Positions 14,842 through 23,574 of a stretch of DNA of 64,000 bases are shown in pieces. Source of the stretch: JAXGTO01 sp040774885 (GTDB lineage Bacteria > Actinomycetota > Coriobacteriia > Coriobacteriales > Eggerthellaceae). Within the stretch, counting starts at the first letter, position 1. The number at the start of each line of letters is the position of its first letter. The notes under the pieces are model-generated. The model had not been told where the DNA came from. It ran no database searches and worked only from the letters and a program-made list of their open reading frames with translations. The stretch is from NCBI GenBank assembly GCA_040774885.1, contig JAXGTO010000003.1:1-64000 (forward strand), written 5' to 3'. A program made the position numbers and the translations under genes.

Positions 14842-17460
14842 ATGTCCAAGACCATCGCCGTCATCGACGGCAATTCGCTCATGCACCGCGCCTATCACGC
14901 GGTTCCGCCCACTATGAACGCGCCGGACGGCACACCCACCAACGCCGTGTTCGGATTCATGAGCATGTTCTTGAAGATGGTCGAAGTGCTCGATCCCGAT
15001 GCGGTCATTTGCGCGTTCGATGCGGGTCGTCCCAAGCAGCGCATGGAAGCGCTCGAGCAGTACAAAGCCCAGCGTCCGCCCATGGATGTCGAGCTCAAAG
15101 AGCAATTCCCCCTTATCGAGGACCTTTTGAAGTCGATGGCCATCCCCGTGGTCAAGATAAAAGGATGGGAAGGCGACGATATTCTGGGCACGGTGTCCGC
15201 GCGCGATGATGCGGCGGGCTATCGCACGTTGCTGGTTACAGGCGACAAGGATGCCTATCAGCTGGCCAGCGACAAAACAAGCATCGTCACCACGAAGAAG
15301 GGCATCAGCGACATCGCCATCTACGGGCCCGCCGAAGTGGAGGAGCGCTATGGCGTCACTCCCGCGCAGTTCCCCGACTTCTTGGGGCTCATGGGCGATT
15401 CGTCCGACAATATTCCCGGCGTTCCCGGCATCGGGGCCAAGACAGCCGCCAAGCTGCTTGCGCGTTTTCATTCCATCGAGGGAATCTATGAAAACCTCGA
15501 TCAATTGAAGGGCAAGCAACTCGAGAACATCCGCGACAACAAAGAAGCGGCTTTCGTCAGCCGCGATGTTGCCACCATCGTGCGCGACCTCGACTTTCCC
15601 CTCGATTTGGAGGCAGCCAGTTTCCCTGCCTTCCAAGAAGACGCCGTGGTCCAATCATTCGATAAGCTCCATTTCCATGCGCACTTGGGAAAGGTGCTCC
15701 AACTTATCGGGTCCGAGCCGGTGAGCGAGCCGGCACGTATTGCCATCGACCCTATCGACGGCGGCGCCAATGCGTTGTGGAACGCCGTATCCGCCGGTCA
15801 ACGAGTTGGCGTTGCGGTGTTCGAATCGGCGCAGGCATCGCTGTTCGGCGATGGTCTGCATGTGGCCGTGGGCTGCGAAGCGGGCACGTTGTCAGTGCAG
15901 GGAGGCGAGGCAAAAGACCTGCTGGTACGCCTTTTACGGGAAGCGCCCATCGTCGTTCTGGATGCCAAGCACGTGCTGCAAGCGGTGGTGCCGCGCGACA
16001 CTTCGTCACCTGCGCTGCTCGATGACCCTCAGATCGATTCCGCTGACTTCTTCGATGCGGGATTGGCCGCCTATCTTCTTAATTCCTCGCAGTCGGCCTA
16101 TACGGCATCCGATTTGGCCCAAGATTATCTGGGTGGGGTTTTGCCTAAGTCCAAAGACGAAACCGATGCACTGCGGATTGAAGCTGCAGCGCTATTCGCT
16201 CTCGCAGCTCCTTTGCGCCAGGCCCTGGAAAAAGACGGAAGCGCTCAGGTTTACGATCGAATTGACGCACCGCTCGTCTCGGTACTTGTTGCCATGGAGC
16301 GCACGGGTGCCGCTTTGGATGCGAGTCGCTTAGCCGAGCTCGGTTCTTCCACTCAGGCCGATTTGGATGGTTTGGTTGCGCAGATCTACCAGTCGGCGGG
16401 CGAGGAGTTCAATATCGATTCTCCCAAGCAGGTAGGCCATATCCTGTTCGAGGTTATCGGCCTCAAGCCGCGCAAAAAGACGCAGCGGGGTTATTCCACC
16501 GATGCCAAGGTGCTCAAAGAGCTGGCCGATGAACATGAACTGCCCGGGCTCATCCTGAAATACCGCGAGCTCGCCAAGATCAAGTCGACGTATATCGATG
16601 CTTTGCCCAAGATGCGCGCCGATGACGGCCGTCTGCATACCAGTTTCAACCAGACCGTCACCACCACGGGTCGCCTGTCTTCCAGCGAGCCCAACCTTCA
16701 GAACATCCCCGTGCGCACCGATTTCGGCCGCCATATTCGCGAATGCTTCATTCCTCTTTCTGCCGACGAGGTGTTCGTCTCCGCCGACTATTCTCAAATC
16801 GAGCTGCGGCTTTTGGCACATCTTTCCGGCGACGAGAACCTCATCGCCGCTTTCAAGAGCGGTGCTGATTTCCATGCGGCAACGGCCGCCCGCGTGTTCG
16901 GCATTCCCGTTGAAGAGGTCACTCCCGAATTGCGCAGCCGCGCAAAGGCGGTCAATTTCGGCATCGTGTACGGTCAGCAGGCCTTCGGTTTGGGGCAGAG
17001 CCTCCATATCGGATATGCCGAAGCGCAAGAGATGATCGACCGGTACTTCGAGGCTTATCCGCAGGTTCGCACGTATCTTGATTGTACCGTTGAGGAAGCC
17101 AAGGCCAATGGCTATGCAACCACCATGTTCGGGCGCAAGCGCCATATTCCCGAGTTGCGCGCTTCCAACGCCAATCAGCGCGGTTTCGGTGAAAGAACGG
17201 CTATGAACCACCCCATGCAGGGAAGTGCCGCTGATATAATCAAGCTGGCTATGATCGAGGTGCGACGCCGCTTTTCGAAGGAGTACCCCGAGGCTTCTCT
17301 TATGCTTCAGGTCCACGACGAACTCGACCTTTCCGTGCCGGCAGATCAGGTGGATGGCGTATCCGCTCTGCTTCGCGATGCCATGGAGCACGCGGCGGAT
17401 TTGGCTGTTCCGTTGGAAGTGGATGTTCAGCACGGCGATAATTGGGCTCAGGCGCATTAA
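14842..17460 (+). CDS. polA: DNA polymerase I
   Basis: An 872-residue protein of three domains. Residues 1-290 are the 5'-3' exonuclease (VIDGNSLMHRAYHA, GDKDAYQL, DSSDNIPGVPGIGAKTA). Residues about 300-450 occupy the 3'-5' exonuclease position but lack the DxE metal motif, so proofreading is probably lost, as in several Gram-positive and Thermus enzymes. Residues about 460-872 are the polymerase: DYSQIELRLLAHLS (motif A), RSRAKAVNFGIVYG (motif B) and QVHDELD (motif C). It works in Okazaki-fragment maturation and repair. The ATG is preceded by AAGAGAAAG. Confidence 0.97.
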   Translation: MSKTIAVIDGNSLMHRAYHAVPPTMNAPDGTPTNAVFGFMSMFLKMVEVLDPDAVICAFDAGRPKQRMEALEQYKAQRPPMDVELKEQFPLIEDLLKSMAIPVVKIKGWEGDDILGTVSARDDAAGYRTLLVTGDKDAYQLASDKTSIVTTKKGISDIAIYGPAEVEERYGVTPAQFPDFLGLMGDSSDNIPGVPGIGAKTAAKLLARFHSIEGIYENLDQLKGKQLENIRDNKEAAFVSRDVATIVRDLDFPLDLEAASFPAFQEDAVVQSFDKLHFHAHLGKVLQLIGSEPVSEPARIAIDPIDGGANALWNAVSAGQRVGVAVFESAQASLFGDGLHVAVGCEAGTLSVQGGEAKDLLVRLLREAPIVVLDAKHVLQAVVPRDTSSPALLDDPQIDSADFFDAGLAAYLLNSSQSAYTASDLAQDYLGGVLPKSKDETDALRIEAAALFALAAPLRQALEKDGSAQVYDRIDAPLVSVLVAMERTGAALDASRLAELGSSTQADLDGLVAQIYQSAGEEFNIDSPKQVGHILFEVIGLKPRKKTQRGYSTDAKVLKELADEHELPGLILKYRELAKIKSTYIDALPKMRADDGRLHTSFNQTVTTTGRLSSSEPNLQNIPVRTDFGRHIRECFIPLSADEVFVSADYSQIELRLLAHLSGDENLIAAFKSGADFHAATAARVFGIPVEEVTPELRSRAKAVNFGIVYGQQAFGLGQSLHIGYAEAQEMIDRYFEAYPQVRTYLDCTVEEAKANGYATTMFGRKRHIPELRASNANQRGFGERTAMNHPMQGSAADIIKLAMIEVRRRFSKEYPEASLMLQVHDELDLSVPADQVDGVSALLRDAMEHAADLAVPLEVDVQHGDNWAQAH

Positions 17461-17503
17461 GTGGATAAACTGCGGTCGTAAAGAAAAACCTCGTGATCGC
17501 GCG

Positions 17504-17532
17504 TTGACTTGGTCCCATCTCGCTGATACTAT
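17504..17532 (+). promoter_or_regulatory. Strong promoter of rplU-rpmA
   Basis: TTGACT (17504-17509), a 17-base spacer and TACTAT (17527-17532), with a TG at 17524-17525 that adds an extended -10. It ends 38 bases before rplU. Confidence 0.75.
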
Positions 17533-17570
17533 ATCGGCTTGCGTTTTGACACATTTCAAGGAGAAATCAC

Positions 17571-18056
17571 ATGTACGCAATCGTGAAAACCGGCGGCAAA
17601 CAGTACAAGGTCGCCCCTGGAGACTTCATCAACATCGAGAAGCTCGACGTCGAGGCCGGCAAGAAGGTCGCCCTTGATGCCATCTGCGTAGTCGATGGTG
17701 ACAAAGTCGAGGCCGATCCGGCCAAGGCTGCCAAGACCAAGGTCGAGGCCGTCGTCGTTGAGCAGTTCAAGGGTGAAAAACAGCTCATCTTCAAGTTCAA
17801 GAAGCGTAAGAACTACAAGAAGCTGCGTGGCCATCGTCAGAACCTCACTCGCGTGAGGATCGAATCCGTGGGTACCGACAAGGCTGCCCCCGCACCCAAG
17901 AAGGCCGCTGCCAAGCCCGCCGCCAAGGCTGCTGCCAAGCCTGCCGCCAAGAAGCCGGCCGCCAAGCCCGCTGCCAAAACGGCTGCAAAGCCCGCGGCTG
18001 CCAAGAAACCTGCTGCCAAGAAGCCGGCTGCAAAGCCCGCTGACAGCGCTGAATAA
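17571..18056 (+). CDS. rplU: 50S ribosomal protein L21 with basic Lys/Ala/Pro tail
   Basis: Residues 1-103 are a normal L21 (MYAIVKTGGKQYKVAPGD, KFKKRKNYKKLRGHRQ, TRVRI), a ribosomal large-subunit protein binding 23S rRNA. Residues about 104-161 are an extra tail made of KPAAK, AAKPA and KKPA repeats, like the C-terminal domain of histone H1 or HupB. Typical L21 ends near residue 103. The ATG is preceded by AAGGAG. rpmA follows 19 bases after the stop. Confidence 0.96.
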   Translation: MYAIVKTGGKQYKVAPGDFINIEKLDVEAGKKVALDAICVVDGDKVEADPAKAAKTKVEAVVVEQFKGEKQLIFKFKKRKNYKKLRGHRQNLTRVRIESVGTDKAAPAPKKAAAKPAAKAAAKPAAKKPAAKPAAKTAAKPAAAKKPAAKKPAAKPADSAE

Positions 18057-18075
18057 CATCAGGGAGTGAAGTAAC

Positions 18076-18327
18076 ATGGCACACAAAAAAGGCCTTGGAT
18101 CTACTCGTAACGGCCGCGATTCCCACGCGCAGCGACTCGGCTGCAAGCGTTTCGCCGGTGAAACCGTGACCGCAGGCAACATTCTGGTCCGTCAGCGCGG
18201 AACCCATTTCCATCCCGGCGAGAACGTCGGCCGCGGCAAGGATGACACCCTTTTCGCTTTGTGCGACGGTGTGGTGGAATACACCAAGGGCAACCGCCGC
18301 AAGGTGCACGTGCACCCGGTGGCATAG
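18076..18327 (+). CDS. rpmA: 50S ribosomal protein L27
   Basis: An 83-residue protein with the standard MAHKKGLGSTRNGRDSHAQRL start, GNILVRQRGT and HPGENVGRGKDDTLFAL. Its N-terminal end reaches the peptidyl-transferase centre. The sequence begins directly with AHKKG, so no protease-cleaved N-terminal extension of the Firmicutes type is present. A terminator follows 33 bases after the stop. Confidence 0.97.
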   Translation: MAHKKGLGSTRNGRDSHAQRLGCKRFAGETVTAGNILVRQRGTHFHPGENVGRGKDDTLFALCDGVVEYTKGNRRKVHVHPVA

Positions 18328-18360
18328 TTCATCTAGCCCTGCAACCACGTAATTGCGAAA

Positions 18361-18384
18361 GCCCCCTGTCTCCAGGGGGCTTTT
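18361..18384 (+). terminator. Rho-independent terminator after rpmA
   Basis: GCCCCCTG, a four-base loop and CAGGGGGC, then TTTT. The 8-bp GC stem plus T run is a standard intrinsic terminator separating the ribosomal pair from obgE. Confidence 0.85.
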
Positions 18385-18386
18385 AC

Positions 18387-18394
18387 TATAGAAT
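18387..18394 (+). promoter_or_regulatory. Candidate -10 of obgE inside the terminator tail
   Basis: TATAGAAT offers TATAGA or TAGAAT as a -10, ending 9 bases before the obgE ATG. The start codon has no Shine-Dalgarno sequence, so a leaderless or nearly leaderless transcript is likely. Confidence 0.45.
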
Positions 18395-18403
18395 CGAATC
18401 AAC

Positions 18404-19798
18404 ATGTTCACAGACAAAGTACGCATACATCTTAAAGCGGGCGACGGGGGAGCGGGCTGCATGAGCTTCCGTCGTGAAGCCCATGTGCCCAAAGGCGGTC
18501 CCGATGGCGGTGACGGCGGTCACGGAGGAAACGTGGTCGTCAAGGCCGATGTGGGGGTTTCCTCGCTCATCGATTACCGTTATAAGCATCATTTCAAAGC
18601 CGAACGCGGCACGCATGGCAAGGGTTCCAAGATGCATGGTGCCAATGGCGATGACCTCGTTTTGAAGGTCCCGGTGGGGACCGTTGTGCGCGAATACTCC
18701 GAAGAAACCGGCAGCACCGGCGAAATGATCGCAGACCTCACCCATGACGGCGAATCGGTGGTGGTGTGCCAGGGCGGCGTCGGCGGCCGCGGCAATATCC
18801 ATTTCGTCACACCGACCCGTCGTGCCCCGGCATTCGCCGAATTAGGCGAACCGGCGCAGGAGTGCTGGATCGAGCTCGAGATGAAACTGATGGCCGACGC
18901 TGCATTGGTCGGTGTTCCTTCTGCGGGCAAAAGCAGCCTTATCGCGCGCATGAGCGCTGCGCGCCCCAAGAGTGCCGACTATCCCTTCACCACGCTCGTT
19001 CCCAATTTGGGCGTGGTGCGCAGCGATGACTACGATTTCGTCATCGCCGATGTGCCCGGTCTCATCGAAGGCGCAAGCGAAGGCAAGGGGCTTGGACACG
19101 AATTTCTCCGCCATATCGAGCGTACTGCGCTCATTGTGCATGTGGTCGATCTGACCGGCGGATACGAAGGTCGCGACCCGGTGGAAGACTACCGCATCAT
19201 CAACCGCGAAATCGAGTTGTATGCCGAAGAGCTTGCCAGCCGTCCGCGCATCGTGGTGGCGAACAAGGTTGATGCTCCTGGCACTGAAGAGGCGGTTGGG
19301 CGTTTGGCCCGGCAGGTGCGCGCAGATTCCATCGCGGCTGCCGGCGGCGATGAGTTCGCCGACAGTCCCGTCGACCCCAAGCTCTATCGCACCAGCGCCG
19401 TAACCGGCGAAGGCATCGAAGCACTCAAGGCCGCCATCGGCACCAAGGTCCACTCGCTGCGCGAAGAGAAGCGTTGCATCGACGAAGCCGACGTGCAATA
19501 CGATCACATCTGGGAACATAAACGCCAAGAGCGCGACAAGCGTTTCAAAGTGGTCAAGCTTTCCGATGGAATCTTTCGCGTAACGGGGCGTCAAGTCGAA
19601 CGCATGGTGGTCCAGACCGACTGGGAAAACGAGGAGGCGCTCGCCTTCCTGCAGCATCGCTTGAAGCGCTTGGGCGTCGAATCGGCGCTTGAAGCAGCCG
19701 GCGCGCGCGATGGCGACGAGATCCGCATCGTGGGCCGTGCGTTCGAATTCGAGAGCAGCGTCGGAAACGACGATATCTACCAGGGACTCGATCTGTAG
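18404..19798 (+). CDS. obgE: Obg GTPase (ribosome assembly)
   Basis: A 464-residue protein with three domains: the glycine-rich Obg fold (1 to about 158, KAGDGGAGCMSFRREA and GGPDGGDGGHGG), the G domain (about 160-335, GVPSAGKSSL, DVPGLIEGA, NKVDAP), and a C-terminal OCT domain (about 360-435). It is an essential GTPase of 50S maturation and stress response. The start is fixed by the first Obg strand (MFTDKVRIHLKAGDGG). Its TAG overlaps the GTG of proB. The order rplU-rpmA-obgE-proBA-nadD is widely conserved in Gram-positives. Confidence 0.97.
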   Translation: MFTDKVRIHLKAGDGGAGCMSFRREAHVPKGGPDGGDGGHGGNVVVKADVGVSSLIDYRYKHHFKAERGTHGKGSKMHGANGDDLVLKVPVGTVVREYSEETGSTGEMIADLTHDGESVVVCQGGVGGRGNIHFVTPTRRAPAFAELGEPAQECWIELEMKLMADAALVGVPSAGKSSLIARMSAARPKSADYPFTTLVPNLGVVRSDDYDFVIADVPGLIEGASEGKGLGHEFLRHIERTALIVHVVDLTGGYEGRDPVEDYRIINREIELYAEELASRPRIVVANKVDAPGTEEAVGRLARQVRADSIAAAGGDEFADSPVDPKLYRTSAVTGEGIEALKAAIGTKVHSLREEKRCIDEADVQYDHIWEHKRQERDKRFKVVKLSDGIFRVTGRQVERMVVQTDWENEEALAFLQHRLKRLGVESALEAAGARDGDEIRIVGRAFEFESSVGNDDIYQGLDL

Positions 19799-20931
19799 TG
19801 TCTCGGCAGCCCGACATATTGGTGGTCAAGATAGGCACCAGCACCCTCATCGACTCCACTGAGGGCGTAGGTGCCATCGACCGCGTGTATCTGGCGGATT
19901 TCGCACGTCAGATCGCCGCAGTGCGTGAAAGCGGGCGCCGCGTCATCGTGGTCACCAGTGCGGCGATCACCGCCGGCGTCGAGGCGATGGGCCTTGATGC
20001 CCGGCCCACCGACATCCCCAGCCAGCAGGCTGCGGCTGCGGTGGGGCAGAGTGCTCTTTCCGCCGCTTATTCCGAGGCTCTCGGGTCATTTGGCATCGTC
20101 AGCGGCAGCGTGTTGCTCACGCGCCACGATACGGCCAACCGCCAAGCGTACCTGCATGCGCGCGACACCCTTTTGCGCATGCTCGATTTGGGCGTGGTTC
20201 CCGTCGTCAATGAAAACGATACCGTTTCAACCGAGCAGATCCGCTTTGGTGACAACGACACCCTTGCGGCGTTGGTTTCCTGCTTGGTGAAGGCGGATGC
20301 CTGCGTCATCTTCAGCGATATCGATGGCCTCTATGATGCCAACCCCCGTACCAATTCCAATGCGGTGCTCATTCCCACCGTTGAGCGCATCACGCCCCAA
20401 ATCCTCGATAGCGCCGAGGGCGTGGGCAGCGTGGTTGGCAGCGGCGGTATGACCACCAAAGTCAAAGCGGCACGTGTTCTGATGGCCGCCGGCATTCCGC
20501 TTACCATCTGCAATGGCCGCGAACCTGATGTTCTGGAGCGTCTTTTGGCAGGCGAGCATATCGGCACACGATTTGCGGCTGCCGTCAAACCGCACGAGAT
20601 CACTCCATACAAACTTTGGATTGCCTTGGGCGATCATGCCAAGGGCTGGATAATGGTGGATGCCGGTGCACAGCGCGCTTTGATCGAAAAAGGAAGCTCG
20701 CTTTTGAGCGTGGGAATCACGAAGGCTTCCGGTTCTTTCCAATCGGGAGACATCGTCGATATCCTCGAACCCGGAGGCCGCATCATCGCGCGCGGAAAAG
20801 TATCTGCCGGCAAAGACGCATTGGAACTCGCCAAAGGCAAGACCCAATCCCAGATGGCGGAAAACAGCCTGCTCGCGCCTTTGGCCGAACGTCCTATCAT
20901 CCATCGAGACGAATTGGTGGTGTTCGAATGA
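19798..20931 (+). CDS. proB: Glutamate 5-kinase
   Basis: A 377-residue enzyme phosphorylating glutamate in proline synthesis. The amino-acid kinase domain (1 to about 260) shows VVKIGTSTL, VVTSAAITAGVEAMG and VNENDTV...FGDNDTLAALV; the C-terminal PUA domain spans about 280-370. It starts with GTG inside the obgE stop (TAGTG), so it is coupled to obgE. The proA ATG overlaps its stop. Confidence 0.95.
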   Translation: MSRQPDILVVKIGTSTLIDSTEGVGAIDRVYLADFARQIAAVRESGRRVIVVTSAAITAGVEAMGLDARPTDIPSQQAAAAVGQSALSAAYSEALGSFGIVSGSVLLTRHDTANRQAYLHARDTLLRMLDLGVVPVVNENDTVSTEQIRFGDNDTLAALVSCLVKADACVIFSDIDGLYDANPRTNSNAVLIPTVERITPQILDSAEGVGSVVGSGGMTTKVKAARVLMAAGIPLTICNGREPDVLERLLAGEHIGTRFAAAVKPHEITPYKLWIALGDHAKGWIMVDAGAQRALIEKGSSLLSVGITKASGSFQSGDIVDILEPGGRIIARGKVSAGKDALELAKGKTQSQMAENSLLAPLAERPIIHRDELVVFE

Positions 20932-22187
20932 GCGAGGTGCGTGATTTGGCCTTAGCGGCCCAGCAGGCTTCGCATCGGTTGGGCGGCGCTTCGCTCGATC
21001 AGCGCAACGATGCCCTGCATGCCATGGCGGCTGCCTTGCGCGAGCAAACGGATACCATCTGCGCCGCAAATAAACGCGATATGGATGCGGCGCGCAAAGC
21101 CGGAACGTCCGCTTCGCTGCTCGATCGGCTCATGCTCGACTCGGATCGTATCGAAGGCATGGCGCACGGCCTTGAGGACTTGGCCGAGCTCCCCGATCCG
21201 TTGGGCCGCGTACTCGACGACCGTACTTTTCCCAATGGGCTGAAGGTGCAGAAGGTCAGCGTTGCGTTGGGCGTTGTGGCCATGGTGTACGAAGCCCGCC
21301 CCAACGTCACCAGCGATGCGGCGGGTATCTGCATCAAGTCGGGCAACGCCGTGGTGCTGCGGGGCGGCAGCCTTGCGTTCGAATCGAATACCGTCATCGC
21401 CCATGTGCTCGATCGAGCCTGCGGTACGGTGGGCTTGCCCGAGCACTGCGTCTGCATCGTTGCAACGCGCGATCGGTCTGCTGCAGATGAATTGCTTCAT
21501 CTACGCGGTATCATCGATGTTCTTATTCCGCGCGGCGGGGCTGGGCTCATCAAGCATTGCGTGCAGGATGCCACGGTGCCCGTCATCGAGACCGGAGTGG
21601 GAAATTGCCATATCTACGTCCATGATCCTGCCGATTTCGCCATGGCGCTTTCCATCATCCTCAATGCGAAATGCCAGCGGCCCGGCGTTTGCAATGCTGC
21701 AGAGAGTTTGCTGGTTGATGCTTCTATCGCCCAGTCGTTCCTTGCCGAATTGCTTCCCGCCTTGCATCGAGCAGATGTTGTCGTGCATGGTGACGAAGCC
21801 GTGGTCGAGGCAGGGAAGGCGTGCGGCGTCGACGTCGTGCCGGCGATCGAAGAGGATTGGGGTCGCGAGTATCTTGCGCTCGAGATGAGCGTGCATGTGG
21901 TTTCGGGGTTGGATGAGGCGGTCTCCCATATCGCCCGCTATGGAACGGGGCATTCCGAATGCATCGTCACGCAAGATGATGCCGCTGCCGAAGAGTTCCT
22001 TTCGCGCGTCGATGCGGCCGCCGTCTATGTCAACGCCTCCACGCGATTCACCGATGGCGGCCAGTTCGGTTTGGGTGCCGAAATCGGTATCTCGACCCAA
22101 AAGCTTCATGTGCGCGGGCCGTTCGCCCTTGATGCGCTCACCACCACCAAATACTTGGTGCGAGGATCGGGGCAGGTGCGCTCATGA
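20928..22187 (+). CDS. proA: Gamma-glutamyl phosphate reductase
   Basis: A 419-residue NADPH-dependent reductase of proline synthesis, aldehyde-dehydrogenase fold. VVAMVYEARPNVTSDAAGICIKSGN-type segments, LIPRGGAGL, and KCQRPGVCNAAESLL with the catalytic Cys are present, and it ends with HVRGPFALDALTTTKY. The ATG at 20928 overlaps the proB stop (ATGA); an in-frame extension upstream lies within proB. nadD overlaps its end by 4 bases. Confidence 0.96.
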   Translation: MSEVRDLALAAQQASHRLGGASLDQRNDALHAMAAALREQTDTICAANKRDMDAARKAGTSASLLDRLMLDSDRIEGMAHGLEDLAELPDPLGRVLDDRTFPNGLKVQKVSVALGVVAMVYEARPNVTSDAAGICIKSGNAVVLRGGSLAFESNTVIAHVLDRACGTVGLPEHCVCIVATRDRSAADELLHLRGIIDVLIPRGGAGLIKHCVQDATVPVIETGVGNCHIYVHDPADFAMALSIILNAKCQRPGVCNAAESLLVDASIAQSFLAELLPALHRADVVVHGDEAVVEAGKACGVDVVPAIEEDWGREYLALEMSVHVVSGLDEAVSHIARYGTGHSECIVTQDDAAAEEFLSRVDAAAVYVNASTRFTDGGQFGLGAEIGISTQKLHVRGPFALDALTTTKYLVRGSGQVRS

Positions 22188-22849
22188 GCGTCGTGTGCCC
22201 GCGTTTTGACAGGTTGGGGTTCGATGACCCGCATTGCATCTATCATCTTGGGGTCATGGGGGGCACGTTCGATCCCATTCATATGGGTCATCTTGCCTGC
22301 GCCGAACAGGCCCGCGATCGATTCGGCCTCGATGCCGTCGTATTCGTTCCCACGGGCAATCCCGTGTTCAAGCGCCAGCAAGATGTCACGCCTTCTTCCC
22401 AGCGTTTGGCCATGTGCCGATTGGCTTGCGCCGGCAATCCTTTTTTCGATGTGAGCCCAATCGAGATAGAGCGCGGGGGCGACACCTACACCGTCGACAC
22501 CTTGCGCGCATTGCGCGAGCATTACCCGGACAATGTTCGCCTGCATTTCATCACGGGTGCCGATGCCGTCAAAAGCATCGTCAAATGGCGCGATTCTGCA
22601 GCCATCGCCGGTCTTGCCCGCCTCATCGCCGTCACCCGGCCCGGTTTCGAATTGGATGATGAATTCAAGCAGACCATGGCAGCCCATACTGATTTCGACG
22701 TCGATTACCTCGAGATGACGGCGCTTTCCATTTCCAGCAGCATGTTGCGCCAATGGGTGGCGATGGATCGCTCCATCCGATATCTCTGCCCTCTTTCTGT
22801 TTGCGATTTCATCGAGGAAAAACAGCTCTATCGCAAGGAGCGCTCATGA
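22184..22849 (+). CDS. nadD: Nicotinate-nucleotide adenylyltransferase
   Basis: A 221-residue enzyme that makes deamido-NAD from nicotinate mononucleotide and ATP. GGTFDPIHMGHLACAEQ carries the HxGH nucleotidyl-transfer motif; TYTVDTLRAL and ISSSMLRQW (the ISSTxIR site) follow. About 25 residues precede the usual MGGTFDP start; the ATG at 22184 overlaps proA and is favoured, but initiation at 22256 cannot be excluded. It is followed by yqeK with a 4-base overlap. Confidence 0.93.
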   Translation: MSVVCPRFDRLGFDDPHCIYHLGVMGGTFDPIHMGHLACAEQARDRFGLDAVVFVPTGNPVFKRQQDVTPSSQRLAMCRLACAGNPFFDVSPIEIERGGDTYTVDTLRALREHYPDNVRLHFITGADAVKSIVKWRDSAAIAGLARLIAVTRPGFELDDEFKQTMAAHTDFDVDYLEMTALSISSSMLRQWVAMDRSIRYLCPLSVCDFIEEKQLYRKERS

Positions 22850-23574
22850 GCGAAGCTTCCGTACATCCTGCTATCCAAGCCGCCAAGGGCCATATTGACG
22901 GTCCGGTGGCCGCAGCGCTCGACGAGTCGTCGCTTGCGCCGCTTCCCGTTGCCGACAAGCCGTTTTGCAAGGCAAACTACCGTCACATGAAGGCGCTTTT
23001 GGAGCCGCGGGTGGGGGAGTATCGTTTTCAGCACAGCTTGGGCGTTGCCAAAAGCGCCAAGAAGATAGCGCGCCTTTATGGGTACGATCAAGATAAGGCG
23101 CGCATGGCCGGCATCCTCCATGATTGGGATAAGGGCCTCACGTTCGATGAAGTTCGCCATCGTGCCGCAGAATTCGATTTGGATGCCGACGAATTGGTCA
23201 TCGGCAAGATGCCGTGGCTGCTTCATGGTCCCACGGCAGCTGCGGCGCTTTCCCGCCTGTATCCCGAGTTCGGTCAGGATGTGTTTCAAGCCATTGCGCG
23301 TCATACGTCAGGCGCAATTGACATGACGCCGCTCGATTGCATCATCTACGTTGCCGATATGGTTGAGCCCAATCGCAAATACGGCGATCTCAAGGCTCTC
23401 AAGCGTTTGCGGCACATGGTGGGCGAGGTGCCGCTCGAAGAGCTCTATTTCCGGGCCTTCAAGGTGACGCTGTCCCATTTGGTCGAATCGGATCGTCTGC
23501 TGTTCCCTGGAACCGACGATATCTGGAATTCCTTGATGCAGAAGTACGGCCGGGTGAAGGACATGGACCTATGA
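22846..23574 (+). CDS. yqeK: YqeK-type HD-domain Ap4A hydrolase
   Basis: A 242-residue HD-domain protein. After a 50-residue leader of no clear fold, EYRFQHSLGVAKSAKKIARLYG, GILHDWDKGL and ARHTSGAIDMTPLDCIIYVADMVEPNR give the His/His-Asp/Asp metal site of YqeK. YqeK proteins cleave diadenosine tetraphosphate symmetrically to ADP. A strong AAGGAG precedes the ATG at 22846. It sits in the usual nadD-yqeK order but rsfS, the normal next gene, is missing here and lies at 31232-31687 on the other strand. Confidence 0.88.
   Translation: MSEASVHPAIQAAKGHIDGPVAAALDESSLAPLPVADKPFCKANYRHMKALLEPRVGEYRFQHSLGVAKSAKKIARLYGYDQDKARMAGILHDWDKGLTFDEVRHRAAEFDLDADELVIGKMPWLLHGPTAAAALSRLYPEFGQDVFQAIARHTSGAIDMTPLDCIIYVADMVEPNRKYGDLKALKRLRHMVGEVPLEELYFRAFKVTLSHLVESDRLLFPGTDDIWNSLMQKYGRVKDMDL

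Noticed and set aside
13273..15654. A 793-codon minus-strand ORF opposite pdxS, pdxT and polA
   Set aside because: It spans three well-supported genes on the plus strand, has no recognisable motif and no ribosome site. High GC third positions generate such shadows.
16330..17580. A 416-codon minus-strand ORF opposite the polymerase domain of polA
   Set aside because: The plus strand has all polymerase motifs; no homology is visible in the minus product.
17880..18053. Tandem repeat as a mobile or CRISPR-like array
   Set aside because: It is in frame with L21 and codes for KPAA repeats; unit size varies and there are no spacers.
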